Source: Blakeslea trispora (Eukaryota > Mucoromycota > Mucoromycetes > Mucorales > Choanephoraceae). Taken from it: a DNA stretch of 64,000 nucleotides. Where the stretch lies: NCBI GenBank assembly GCA_025331445.1, contig JAIWNE010000028.1, positions 186,001 through 250,000 on the forward strand, given 5' to 3'. The translations under genes and the position numbers were made by a program. Shown here in pieces: positions 1 to 12,119 of this stretch. A model generated the notes under the pieces. It was given only the letters and a program-made list of their open reading frames with translations. It had not been told where the DNA came from and did not search any database. Within the stretch, counting starts at the first letter, position 1; the number at the start of each line of letters is the position of its first letter.

Positions 1-2753
1 CCATTCAGCTATTACAACGTTTTTACGATCCCCTTCAAGGTACCGTCTCCATCAATGGACATAACCTAAAAGAAATTAATGTGAGATCTTTACGTCAACA
101 AATTGGTGTTGTCAGCCAAGAACCAGTCTTGTTCAATGCTACTATCCGGCAAAACCTGCTTTTAGGAACCACTAAACAGGTGACAGAAGAGGATATGATC
201 AATGCCTGTAAAGAAGCAAATTGTCATATGTTTATTAGCCAGTTGCCTCAAGGCTACGATACACTTGTAGGTGAGCAAGGTGGCATGCTTTCAGGTGGTC
301 AAAAGCAGCGCATTGCTATTGCACGAGCTATTCTAAAGAATCCTTCACTTTTGCTATTGGATGAGGTAAGATTATATACAAATATATATATATATATGTT
401 TTCTAATAATGACATCATGGGTATCATAATTATATAGGCTACATCAGCTCTGGATACTCAATCAGAACGTCTGGTTCAACATGCTCTTGATCGTGCTGCA
501 AAGGATCGCACTACAATCATTGTAGCTCATCGACTATCAACTATCATCAATGCTGACCTGATTATCGTGTTAGATCATGGCAAGATCGTTGAACAAGGCA
601 AACACAACGAGCTTTTACAACTAAACGGTGTCTATGCCAACTTGGTACAAAAACAAAAAATTAATACCAAAAAAATTGAGGATACCAATGCAATCATTCC
701 TGAAAACGAAAGCAATATGAACGCCGATGCACTTTTGAAACAAGAACAAGCTGAAATACAACAGCAATCTAAAGATGCCAAAGAAACCTTCGAAAAGACG
801 GACAGTCATACCACACTCGACGATTCTGTTCACCAACCTCAAGGTGAGACCGATAAGAAGACAACACAAAGCGAAAAGATAGGTAGCCACTCTAGTTCTG
901 TTACTATCAATGCCTATGATGTCAAACTTGAACAACAAAAGCAAGAAAAGAAAAATATTAAGAAGCAAAAGGCACCTGTCACCAAAGTATTGATGCAAAT
1001 GCGACCTGAATGGAAACTCATTGCTACTGGTGTTATTGGTGCTGCTGTAGCAGGCTCTGTATTTCCTGTTTATAGTCTGTTGTTTGCCAAAGTAATTACG
1101 ATCATCACTGTGCCTGGAGGCAATGTCAATCCAGGACCAATGCAAGGAACCAATCTGTATTCTTTCCTTTTCTTTATCCTTGGTGTGTGTGCCTTCCTAG
1201 GATTCGCAGCTCAACTCCTTTCTTTTGAAATCGCAGGAGAGTTATATACCAAGCGTTTGCGTGCTGATATTTTTGCAGCTTATATGCGCCAGGAAATTGG
1301 TTTTTTCGATCAAGATGAGAACAATGCAGGTGCTTTGACTTCTCGCTTGGCTGTAGATGCTCGTAATGTTAACGAAATGGTCACTAAAGTCTGGGGCGAT
1401 GTTACGCAGTTGGTTGTTACGCTTATTGTTGGTTTGGTCATTGCTTTCATCTATTCGTGGGCATTGACACTCATTATTTTAATTTTGGCACCCTTTCTTA
1501 TGGCAGCTACCGGATATGAGTCCCGAGTCTACCGAGGCTTTGAAGACAAGACCAAAAAAGCCAACTCTGAGAGTGGCGAGGTAGCTGGTGAAGCCATTCG
1601 TGAGATTCGTACTGTCGCTGGACTGAACAAGCAACATTATTTTGAAGAACGCTATTTTCATGCTACTGATTATCCTCACAAACTTGCTTTGCGCAAAGCC
1701 TACTTTTCATCTATTGGTTACGCTCTTAACCGTGGCATCACCATTTATACCTCTGTAGTTGGCTTTTACGCTGGTGTTCGTTTGATTATCAACGGCAACA
1801 TTGGGTTTGAACAGATGTTTACAGCCATGACAGTGATCATGACAGCTGCACAGACAGCTGGTCGAAGTTCAGTTTTTACCAGCACTTTTGCCAAAGCCAA
1901 ATATTCTGCTATATCATCTTTTAACGTGCTTGAACGCCAGCCTGCCATTGACCCTGAATTAGAAGGACTTGAACCAGACAAGAATAGTATTCATGGTGAC
2001 ATTGCGTTTGAAGATATCAAGTTTGCCTACCCTGCTCGTCCCGATATACCTATCTTCAACGGACAACTGAATCTAAAAGGCAAGGCAGGCCAAACAATTG
2101 CTCTTGTAGGTCCCTCTGGATGTGGCAAATCGACCACTATTGGTATGCTACAACGTTGGTATGACCCTACAGCAGGCGCTGTCTTTCTTGATAACACCAA
2201 TGCTCGATCTTACAGTCTATACAACCTTCGTTCACATCAAGCCTTGGTAGGCCAAGAACCTGTTGTGTTTGATCTGAGTATTGCAGACAACATTCGATTT
2301 GGTATTGATGACGAAACTAAGCAAGTCACTCAAGAACAAATTGAAGAAGCATGTAAAGCGGCCAACATTCATCAATTCATCCAAGGTCTTCCTCAGGGAT
2401 ATGATACTCGTGTTGGGGATAAAGGGTCTCAACTCTCTGGTGGACAAAAGCAAAGAATTGCAATTGCTCGTGCCTTGATTCGTAAGCCGCGTGTATTACT
2501 ATTGGATGAAGCTACTTCAGCGCTTGATAGTGATAGTGAGCGTCTAGTTCAAGAGGCCCTAGATAATATTTTAGAAGAAGGTGGCCGAACAACCATCACT
2601 ATTGCTCATCGTCTATCTACTATCCAAAATGCTGACTTGATCTGTGTTATCAAAAATGGTCGTGTTATTGAACAAGGCACTCATTGGGAACTTCTAGCAA
2701 TTGGTGGTGTTTATGCTGAACTTGTGCAAGAGCAATCCTTATCTGTTCTTTAG
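1..2753 (+). CDS. ABCB-type full ABC transporter, C-terminal part (5' end outside window)
   Basis: An ATP-driven membrane exporter of the P-glycoprotein/Ste6-like ABCB group. The reading frame is open from base 3 and starts just downstream of the Walker A of the first nucleotide-binding domain (IQLLQRFYDP), so the first membrane domain and Walker A lie off the left edge. One intron (366-437, GT..AG) splits Walker B between DE and ATSALD, in phase. Seen in order: NBD1 signature LSGGQKQRIAIARAI; a charged Lys/Gln-rich linker (about 640-990); a second membrane domain with hydrophobic segments (about 1020-1900); NBD2 with Walker A GPSGCGKST, signature LSGGQKQRIAIARAL, Walker B VLLLDEATSALD and the H-loop TIAHRLS. 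Both nucleotide-binding sites look catalytically complete as far as visible. The substrate cannot be inferred; multidrug or peptide/lipid export are family possibilities. Confidence 0.95.
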
Positions 2754-3558
2754 AGAAAAAGTTGCAAATAATAATACATCTACTACTTTAATATGTAATA
2801 ATAAAAACCTAGCCTTACGAATCTCCTCCAATGTCAATGCAGTCATATGTTCAATGAGCTCAGTCAATTGCTTTAATGTTTTCTAATATGAACTCATTGT
2901 TTTCTGTGAGATTGTATATTTTACACGAAATGGATTGTGCTTTCATGGATTTACAATTCTCTGTTTAAATAAGCCTTGCTTGCTCCTTTTTTTTTGTTCA
3001 CGAAGGATTCCATTTTTCTTGTGAATAGTCATAGTGTATTGTCTAAAAATAATTTACTTATTTCGTGTTGACCATTACACTTTGTTTCAACAAATGCTTT
3101 TAATTGTTACATGTCACCAAATTTTAAAAATTATTTGAATTTTTTTTTTCCTCCAGACCTGAGGAGAGGGGGTCAAGAAAATTTTGGTAACTCCTTTTTC
3201 AAATGTTGTGATGTCGTTCAGATCGGCATCTTGAGAAATGATTCAAACATTTTGAAAAACGGTACTCTAATACTACCAAGCACTCTGAACTTGCGGATTA
3301 AATTAAAAGTAGTTGTTGTATAAGCAAAATATACATTAAAGTGCACCTCGGATTACAAAAGCAAAAAGTTACACGTCGATATTTTAAATGGTGAGTTGAA
3401 AATAATTTGTTTGGGACAAAGGTGCACTAGATTGCTTTATCACCTTAAACGAATCAATCATTCTACTAACATTTACAGAGTGTACTTTTCAATCAAGATG
3501 AGAGAATGTTCTCTTTTTTAATGATTATTATTATTATTGTTATGATTATTATTACTAT
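2754..3558. other. Intergenic region between convergent genes
   Basis: About 0.8 kb between the convergent ABC transporter and bromodomain genes. It is AT-rich with T-runs and an ATT-rich simple stretch (about 3520-3560). A short open frame at 3111-3323 has low-complexity, unconserved-looking sequence and no supporting signals. I see nothing else; it probably holds both 3' UTRs. Confidence 0.6.
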
Positions 3559-6144
3559 TTATTCTACATCCATATCAGAACCATCATCATCTACCATATC
3601 AATGGGTTGATAGTTATTCTTTGAATTTTCCAATCGAACACATTTACTAAGCAGCCGTTTACGTAATTCCGGCAGTTTGATCTGTGCTCTCTTTACAAAA
3701 CCAGGAGCAGGCATATGTCGATAATCATTGGTATCTCTTTGCCAGACATAGACATCATGCCAGTCTTGATCTCGGGACATGTGTTCTTTTTCATACTCAT
3801 TAAACCTCATCTTTTGTTGACTGATATCAATAGATATTGCATTCTATAGATTGTGATTCTATTGAATACTCCCCCTCAATAGAATGATGCACTACAAATT
3901 CTATTACTTACTAATGCCTCAAGACGCATGCGCTTGTCTTGTTCCTTTCTCGCCTTGAATTTTCGACTCTGTTCTCGGAGTTCATGCATCCGTTTTTCGG
4001 TTGCTATCCTCTCTTGCTCTAAACGAGTCTTTTCCATTCTTTCCCACTTCTCTTGCTCCTCACGTTTCTATAAAACCAGCCATAAGATCCGATCAAATAG
4101 ACTCGTGTTATTACTCTTTTTACCTGTTGTTCTTTTAATCGTTTTTCATTATGAATTTGACTGTAGATATCTGCAATATCAAATGGTTTTACGTCAGGTA
4201 AAGTCTCTTTAGGTTTAGGCGGTGGTGGTGGTGGTGCTTCTTTTTTAGGCTTAAAGTGGGTTGTAGTAGTGGGAGTGTTGGCGGTAGTAGGTGTAGCAGG
4301 TAATTTAGGTAATGAATGATTACTGGGTGGTGGTGATGTCTTTTTCGCCAATGCAAGCCATTTGTCATGATTGGCCAATGTGGTTGATTTGTCTTTCTTT
4401 TCTTTTATAGGTGAAGGAGGCTTTGTGCCAATAGCCAATTTAGGTCCATTGGGCAATGAAGGTGGATGTGTACTTGAGGTAGGTGTAGGTGGTTCTCTGG
4501 ATAGAGCAAGACCTGGTATTTTGGGCTAGTAATTTTTATGCATTAACATCATGTGACGCCTTATGTTTTTTAAACTTACTTTGGGCGGTGATGAAATTGA
4601 CATTGGCTCAGGCGCTTTTGGTTCCTCTTTAGGTTGGCTCACCTTGATCTTTAATCTCAAGATAGTTGGACCATTATTGCCACTGTTACCATGGTTACTA
4701 CTACTATTAGTGTCATTGTTGTTATGGCTCTTGTCAGACATATGATTTAACGAGACAGGTGGTTCTGTAGGCTGAACAGGTTTTCGTAAAGGAACCTCTT
4801 CTGAGGGCTCTTGTACATAATCATCATCCAAATCTACATACAGTGCGTTTAATGGCCAATTCGTTTGGTAGTAGCTTATGGCTTACCTAGAGAAGCAGAA
4901 GTACGCTGCTTCTTTGTTGACGATTTTTTCTTTTTGGGAAGCTGACTGCCCGGTTGATGCAATTTAGCCCATTGGTGCTCAAAGACAGCTTCAAATTCCT
5001 TGCCAAGGTTAGTTACCAGGTGATCAGGTGGATTGTAAGTATAACAGTTACGGAACATCAATCGGATGTCCTCCGCCAATTGTTCTTCATGGGTATATTC
5101 ATGATTATAGAGCTTCTTTTCATAAGTAGACATGTCCATAGGTTGCTTAATGATTTCGTAGTAATCTGTAGCTCCCAGGCAGCTGCGTCCACTGGATTCT
5201 CGAATGGCCAAGCATGCCCCTTGTACTTGGGTTTCTTTAGTTCTCTGACAAGTGCTTCACAGCGTTTAAACTGATCTTTAGGCATCGTTTCTGTGCTATT
5301 TACATTGTTCATGTCTGATGCTGTTGGTGAGGATGTATGAATGGGCGGTGATAATGGTGGTGCAGGTATTGAAGGTTTCTGTAAAGCTAATTTAATTGTT
5401 GTGGGCACATTATTAGGCGTATAAGAAGAATGGATAGTATTTGTCGGTGCTGATGTTGTTGTTGTTGTTGTTGTTGTTGTTGATGATGGTGGTGGTAGTG
5501 GTGGTGTAGATGTATCTACAAAATTCTATAATTAAGAGAGAGACACAAGTCAATGAAAACAAGGAGGACAGGGGGGAACTTGTTCTAGTCTAATGAAATG
5601 ATACTCACATTCTGTAGAGAAGGATAGTCTGTCGCAACTGTACCCGTAGCCAAAGAAGGTGGTGTGGGCAATGGTGTAGTCATCATACTTGGCTGTTTTT
5701 TACATAGTTTCTGATAATGTTCTTCCAGCTTTTTCGCATCCAAACAGACAGGATCTCCAGGATTGTTGTAAAGATAGCAATTGTCAAACATAAGCTGGAT
5801 ATCTGACCTGAATGCATCGACTGTAGGATACTTGTCTGCTAACAATTTACGCTCGACAGTACCTAAATCCATAGGGTTTTTAACAATATCGAAATAATCG
5901 GGTATGTTGAACTGAATAGGATCGACAGGATCCAGAAAGGCAATGGCGCGCTTATGTTTCTTGAGGGATCGGATCGTCTGAATACACCACTTTCTGTCTG
6001 CTGGGCTCATTACAGCTTGAGGTGGTTCAACACTAGTCTCTGTCTCTTTAGTATTGCATTAGCTATTAAACCAGAGAAATACTGAACTTACGGTTCGTCA
6101 TCTTGTAGACTAGAAAAGGATCGTTTCTGAGCAACATGAGACAT
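3559..6144 (-). CDS. BET-like double bromodomain protein (apparent 1-bp frameshift in bromodomain 2)
   Basis: Chromatin reader predicted to bind acetyl-lysine histone tails. Modelled exons: 6144-6092, 6032-5609, 5525-4887, 4833-4580, 4525-4124, 4067-3912, 3843-3559 (last acceptor uncertain), about 737 aa. Bromodomain 1 lies at about residues 27-135 (IPDYFDIVKNPMDLGTVERK; YLYNNPGD carries the acetyl-lysine-binding Asn). Bromodomain 2 lies at about 237-345 (DYYEIIKQPMDMSTYEKK; YTYNPPD). In exon 3 the frame shifts at about 5176: the two halves of bromodomain 2 are in different frames, and one extra base would restore both the domain and the exon phase (639 versus 640 nt). Pro/Thr-rich low-complexity linkers follow, then an Arg/Glu-rich coiled-coil region. 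I do not recognise the NET/ET domain typical of BET proteins. The start ATG follows a T-rich leader (minus strand). Confidence 0.9.
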
Positions 6145-7280
6145 CTTTTTTTTTTATTATTTCACGCTTCTTCTTTATATATGAATATATACAGATACAC
6201 AAACAACAAGCCAAGTAAAAAGAAAAAAAAGAGGTATTCCTTTTTTAGTATAAGAACAAGAAGAGGGCGAGTAAAAGAAGAGAAAGACCAAAAAGGGTGT
6301 TATTGGTAATGAAGAACTTGCTTAATACTCTCAAAAGAAAAAAAAAAAAGTTTTCGCCTTTTTTCTTCACTTACAAACACTTTTCAATCACCGCTCCAAT
6401 CAGAAATGCAATAGAGGGAACTAAAAAAGAAAAGATAAAGAAAAAATAAAAAGGTCTTTAGCGACAGCTTTAAAGAGATACATAGTTTGGGTGAACAGTG
6501 ATAAATTATATATAGATCTTGTATAGAATGAAAAGCCATTGATGCAGAACCACAATGTAATTCACCTAGGTAAAAGTTAAATAAGCTTTTTCTGTGAATC
6601 CTCTACTCATTGTTTGTATTTTACTCGGGTAGTATTTTTCTTTTAAAGGTTACCATTGTGCTAACTACACTATTTTCAATTGATAAATTCAAGTAAAGAA
6701 GCTTAAAGACAAGGCTAACATTTGGAATACCAAATTAATCTGGGTGAATTAAACAATGCAATGGGTTTTTGAATGGGTTCAAAACCAAATGAATTACTAC
6801 AAGTAGCTTTATCACTTGAATAGTTTCTCTTTTTTGTTTCTAAGCTATCATTTCTTTCTCTGTCAACATCCGTTTTCTTATTCAATAAACAGAAATTAAC
6901 CTGGCCAACTAACTCTCGCCTACTTTTCTTTTATTGAATTAGATTACCTTTATTACTCTTAAATGCTCGAGAGTGAGAACATCATGACAGTAGCAAGATG
7001 AGTTACGTATCCGTTGCCGAAACCGAGAAACTGGGAAATATGAATTCAGACTGTGTAGATCATGAATTCAATGCCAAAATAATTAAAGCGGTATTAGTTA
7101 CACTACAAACGATAGAAACGGCTTCCATCCCCCCCCCTTAATGTGATAAAAAACAAGTAATCTATTTGCTCAATCGATGCCATGTGTTACATTGCTGACA
7201 TATAAAAATTACTTGCATTTATCATTGTGTGAACCCTTTTTCTTTCTTTTTTTTTCTATTTCTCTTTTTTCCTTAATATT
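6145..7280. promoter_or_regulatory. Divergent intergenic region, bromodomain gene / small ORF
   Basis: About 1.1 kb of AT-rich DNA between two divergent starts. Long A/G-rich (about 6220-6470) and C/T-rich (7235-7275) tracts flank the starts, a common layout next to transcription starts in these fungi. I found no coding potential. A C-run occurs at about 7130-7137. No specific operator could be assigned. Confidence 0.45.
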
Positions 7281-7502
7281 ATGAATCCTATATCAAAAAA
7301 TACAATCCATCTTCATCAGTCAAACAGGCTAAACACAGACAGAATAAAACCAGATACGCCTGCTATCCATCCTGCCTTTCAAACGACACATACTTTTAAA
7401 CGATACTCAACAAATACAAACAACGCGTTTGATGTCTCTATGATCAGTCCTATGTTTTATGGTTACACTCCAACTCCTGCTTTTCCACAGAGCAAACTAT
7501 AA
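7281..7502 (+). CDS. Small hypothetical protein (73 aa)
   Basis: Single-exon open frame from an ATG that follows a typical C/T-rich tract and ends in TAA just before a T-run. The peptide is basic and rich in Asn, Thr, Pro and aromatic residues (ending SPMFYGYTPTPAFPQSKL), without a signal peptide or recognisable domain. Its length, promoter-like leader and polar composition make it plausible as a real gene, but nothing proves expression. It is convergent with the kinase gene on the other strand; their ends are about 100 bp apart. Confidence 0.4.
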   Translation: MNPISKNTIHLHQSNRLNTDRIKPDTPAIHPAFQTTHTFKRYSTNTNNAFDVSMISPMFYGYTPTPAFPQSKL

Positions 7503-7599
7503 AGCTTTTTTTTTTTTTTTGAATGAATGAATTTTCATTATTTTAATTATGGTCATCATTGTTTGTCAATTGGTATATTAGGAGCAATAGAAGAATAAG

Positions 7600-10243
7600 T
7601 TAAGGTTTCTTTTTCCACCATTTAGAGGTGAAAGAGGGAGGTTCATCTTCTGATAAGATTGGATTGGTATCATAATGATAGGAGGGCAGGATTTTAGAGA
7701 TTGAAAACTTGTCACGCAATTGTGAGGAAATGGATCCAGTTGGCCTAGGTCCATAAGAAGAAGAGGTTGCTCTATGCAGATCCTCCAGAACTGTAGGTGA
7801 ATAATTCGATTTACATTGTTTATGACACACAAAGCCACAAAAGTCACTACAGACAAATGCTTCATTTTTGATCGTGAGAGTACATAGCTTACATTGACCA
7901 ACACCTAAAGAGATATTGTGATGAGAAAGAGATGGATAATATTAAAAACAAAAAGGTTGCATACCTTTCGGAAAAGAGCACTCAATGAGCGTATGTTGAT
8001 GGTCTTCTAAACCTAATGTAGGCATAGACTGTCTTGATAGAGAGGAGGCTCTTTTCTGTTTCTTTTGTTGTGACATCATCCTGTTCAAAAGTGGACTATG
8101 ATGCATGGATGATTTGGTAGGCATAGGGTAAGTATGGTTGATGTGATGGTTCCATTTGTTGGGTGATTGTGTCATTTGGTGCCAGTAATTGTAGTTTGTA
8201 TGTGCTCTATGTTGAGTAATCCAAGGGTGATGTACAAGGTGGACTGCTCGTGGTCTTTCTACAGGATTTTTCTTGAAGCAGAGTTTAAGAAAGTCCAAGA
8301 GGTCCTTTTGAGGTCGTTAGAAGTCATCTCTTCCTCTTGTATAATTTTATCACTTACATCTGAAATATCAGTTGGTAAAGGTGGACAATCGTCTTCAACA
8401 ATTCTAAACATGGCTGTCATGGCAATCAAGTCAGCATAAGGAGGTTTGCCTGTACATAGCTCAATCACAGTACATCCAAGTGACCTAGTATTCATTTTAT
8501 TAAAGTCTTTTTCTAAAATGTGTCTAATGTTTACTTTACCATATGTCAGATTGGACAGAAGCTCCTTTTAGTTCAATGACCTCAGGAGACACTGGAATAG
8601 AAAAAAAAAATCAATTCAATAGGCTCTTTTTTTTTTTTTCATCGTCTTCAAGAAACACTTACTCCAAAAAGGTGTGCCTGATACTATTGTCTCATCATCC
8701 TTGTCCTTTAATTTAAGGCTTAAAGAAACACCAAAATCGGATAGTTTAACATCACCTGTCTTTGTCGTTAGAATATTAGCAGCCTTGAGATCGCAATGCA
8801 CTACATCCTGTTGATGTAGATAAACCAGTCCCTGCAAGATATCATAACAATAGCCAGCAACAAGATGTTCAGGTAGTGCACCACCAAAATGCTTTAGTGT
8901 ATGTAACAAGGAGCCATTTTCTACAAACTCGAGTGCAATATTCATATGGTCTTCTGTCTGAATAAACCCTTCGTATTTTACAATGTTGGGATGTGTCAAT
9001 GAACTCAACAAAGATGCCTCCTGCATCATGTCTTCTATATCGCCCTTACGCGCATCTTTTAAACTTATTTGCTTGACTGCAACTGTCTTGCCTGACATCA
9101 AATCAAGCGCTCTATAGTATCGACCAATAAGTACTTTTCTTGAAAGGGGGAGTTGAAAGAGGGAGGAGATATGAAAGAAAGAGATGATAACATCTGACTT
9201 CTTTTTTCATTCAAAAAAGGAGAATTTACCTATACACTGTACCAAAATGTCCTTTACCAATGACATTGCCTAATTTCTTTAGATATAAAAGAAAAGAAAA
9301 ATTTAAACAATGGTAAGAACAAGACTTTCTTTTCTTAAAAAAAACCTCTCCCAAACACACACACATGTACGCCTTGACAAAAATTACTTACATAACGAGC
9401 AAGGAGATGACCTGCTTTATCCAGCAGCGCCAGACCTTCATCCTCTGTAGATAAAGACTTTACTGGATGGTTTGTTAAAGGTGGATCAAGCAAAAATCCA
9501 ATTGATTTACACCGAGAGTGCTGTTGTGTTGTAACCAAGGGTGAAGCGACAGGAATGAGCGAGGCATCTGTACTACTTCTAGGTCTTGTCTTGACAGGAG
9601 GTGTGATAAGTGACAAATCGGCCTGTTCTTCCTCTAAAAAGTGAATCCATGACATTTGTTCGTTGGCCTCAGAAGATTGATCTTCCAATACTCGATGTTG
9701 CTTTGACCATGTTTGAAATTTGACAAAATGTGGATCGTTCTTGGGTTTTTTCTTGAACAAGAGAGAGAGTTTGCTAGGCGAAGAAGTTGGTGATTGAGAT
9801 GGACAGATCTTGAGAGAAGGAGAAGTAGCCATGAGGATATCGGGTTTTTGTATAGTAGGTATAGTAGAAATAGGAGCAAAAAGCGATTCAAAGAGATCAT
9901 GTACATTGTCCTGCTGTAGTTTATCATCCTTCACTTCTTCTTCTTCTTCATCATCTCTGAAGTCCGAGATACTGAAAGAGCCAACGCCAGGCACACAGTT
10001 GGGTCGTTCTATATCATAAGGTGGTGAAGAGTTGTGGTTATGCAATGCTGTAAAATCTGTCAAGGACAAATCTTCTTTTGTCAGTCCCTGAGGATAGATT
10101 GACCAATCATCTAGATTGATGTCTAGATAAAGGGCCTCTGATTTCTCTTTATCGCGCTCCTGAACCATCTGTTCTTTCAAGTGCGTGATAGGATTCAGCA
10201 GATGATGGCTGGTAACATCATGGGGTAAAGTATGACAAGCCAT
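7600..10243 (-). CDS. Cdc7/SepH-like (SIN/MAP3K-epsilon-type) protein kinase with C-terminal C1-like zinc motif; apparent 1-bp frameshift
   Basis: Ser/Thr kinase resembling the septation-initiation kinases Cdc7 and SepH. Exons: 10243-9392, 9276-9230, 9111-8663, 8591-8540, 8484-7965, 7904-7600, about 741 aa. Residues 1-284 are polar and acidic. The kinase domain follows: G-loop [16 protein letters not shown] Lys, catalytic [13 protein letters not shown] in LSDFGVSLS, then GTPFWMSPEV and [13 protein letters not shown]. Near 8306 the frame shifts between ..TSNDLK and LLDFLKLCF; one extra A in an A-run would fix both frame and exon phase. The last exon encodes a Cys/His cluster (C-x2-C-x10-C-x3-C-x3-C-H-x2-[16 protein letters not shown]) resembling part of a C1 domain, which I do not expect in this family. 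The tail is basic (KWWKKKP). Assignment to the Cdc7 group rests on kinase motifs only. Confidence 0.88.
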
Positions 10244-12119
10244 CGTGTGCTTTGTTGAAATCGAACAAAGTTTCGGTATCAGAATGAGATGATGTCAACG
10301 AGGCTACAAATATCTGATATTGATTTTGCCAGTAAGTTGGACGGAAATGATAACAATGGAATAGCGTTTATTACCTATGAATAATAGAGAATGGGATTTT
10401 GAATAAACACAACAAAAAAAAAGAGAGAGAAAAAAGAAAAGAAAAAAGAAAAAGAAAAGAGAAAACTATGTCAAAAAAATAAAAACAAAAACAAAAAAAA
10501 TTCATGCTTTATATTAACTTACAGCGCCCATATTTTTTTATGGGTACATCATTAGGATGAAACAGCTCTTCTCTTTTGTGAGCTAAACCGAGAACATGAT
10601 TATTAAATCATACTTTGCTGCTATAAGTGCTCATTTAATTAACAACAAACATGTCTTTGCTATCTTCAAGAACAAGTCAATATGTGCCTTCTGTATGAAC
10701 AAGTCAGATGCTTTCTTTATTCTTTATTTTAGCCTTGTACTCCCCCCTTCATCCTTTTTCCCCCCGCTCCTCCCCTTTTTTTAATGTTTTATAAAATATA
10801 TAAAAAATATATAAAAATATAGAAAACGTTCTTTCTCTACTCTCCTCTCATTCTCTTATACTCCTCCTATTCTTTTTTTATTTTGTTTTATAACCTATCT
10901 TTTACCGGATTGTTCTTATTGTTGAATGGGTTTCTTATGGCGATTTAATAAACATTGAGCCACTCTAGATAACAATAGACTATTCACAGTCTCCTAACTA
11001 GCCTGATTTTTCTGTTGATTTTATATACCGAGAAAGATGGAGTATTTCTTTCTCAAATAATGATTAAAGGCTTTGTTAGAAGACAGCAATGGATTTACAA
11101 AAGTTTCTATTCAATATTTGGCTGAATATGCTCTCTTTTTTGAAAATCCATTTTAATGATACAATAGTGCTTTTTTTTTTGAGAATTATAGGAGGAAAAG
11201 GTCATGATAATAATAATAAAAAAAAAAAAGGAACCGATAGCTTGAAACAAAGAGGGTCTTTTTTTAGAGAATACACCTGAATGGAAACTATGTGACACAA
11301 ATGTTGTTTTGAATTTGATCCCAGATCGAGCTTCAGGCCAAAAACAAATGAACCTTTGATTGGATGGATCGAGATTAATCCACTTGCATAACATGCCTGT
11401 CGTATTATTAGTCGAATTCAAAGATAAAATACCAAATAAGAACACAAAGCAGTTTAAAGACAAATGAATCTTGTCTGAAAGTATCACTAACAACATTTTT
11501 TCTTAAAAAAAAAGGCTCATCCTTTGGTCTAATATGTCATTTTCTCTTTCAAGCAGCTGCTTCAGAACTATTACACATCAGAAAACAAAGTATATGTGTA
11601 GGAGCAATTATAAAGAAAGGAAATTGCATACAGTCGAGTTGTTCGTAATAAACATGCTCAGCTTTCCCTCTTTTTTAGGGTAGACTTCCAAAGTTTGGAT
11701 AAAACAGCTAGATTTACAAGCTTTTTTTTTGGTTTTCCTCTTGTACACGATGCTCACTATTAGTAGAAATAAGGTTGTTGGGTATATACATGTATACAGT
11801 CAATTACTTTATCGTAGCTATACAAACCATCTAGGCACATCCTCCTTTTTTTTTTTGCTTTATGGTACACACTATCAACACTTGACAACATGTATTAACT
11901 TTTCAAGAAAATAAATGTCTTCCAAAAAGTAGATCGACAACATTATGATGATGACAACACTTAAGCATTTGTACTTTTCTAATCGAATTGTTATAGGAAA
12001 GGTAAGTTTGTTTTATTAAAAGAAGAGGAGGAGGACTTTTTGTATTTTGTTATTTTCTAACTGTTTGCATTATCTCCTCTATTTTTAGAGTAACGTAGTA
12101 CAGGCAATGATTTTCTTTT
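10244..12119. other. Intergenic region, no gene recognised
   Basis: About 1.9 kb upstream of the kinase gene and downstream of the SSI-like gene. It contains A/G-rich (10405-10500) and C/T-rich (10735-10900) tracts and several short T-runs. Small open frames (for example 10596-10784 and 11107-11496, minus) are low-complexity and lack start context, splice logic or recognisable domains. No RNA gene was seen. Confidence 0.5.

Noticed and set aside
621..1145. 174-codon minus-strand frame inside the ABC transporter
   Set aside because: Antisense shadow of a clearly conserved coding exon.
3111..3323. 70-codon open frame downstream of the ABC transporter
   Set aside because: Phe/Asn-rich low-complexity sequence in the 3' flank, no start context or domain.
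11107..11496. 129-codon frame on the minus strand in the 10-12 kb gap
   Set aside because: Runs through A/T simple sequence (FFFFIIIII), no splice-consistent partner exons and no recognisable domain.
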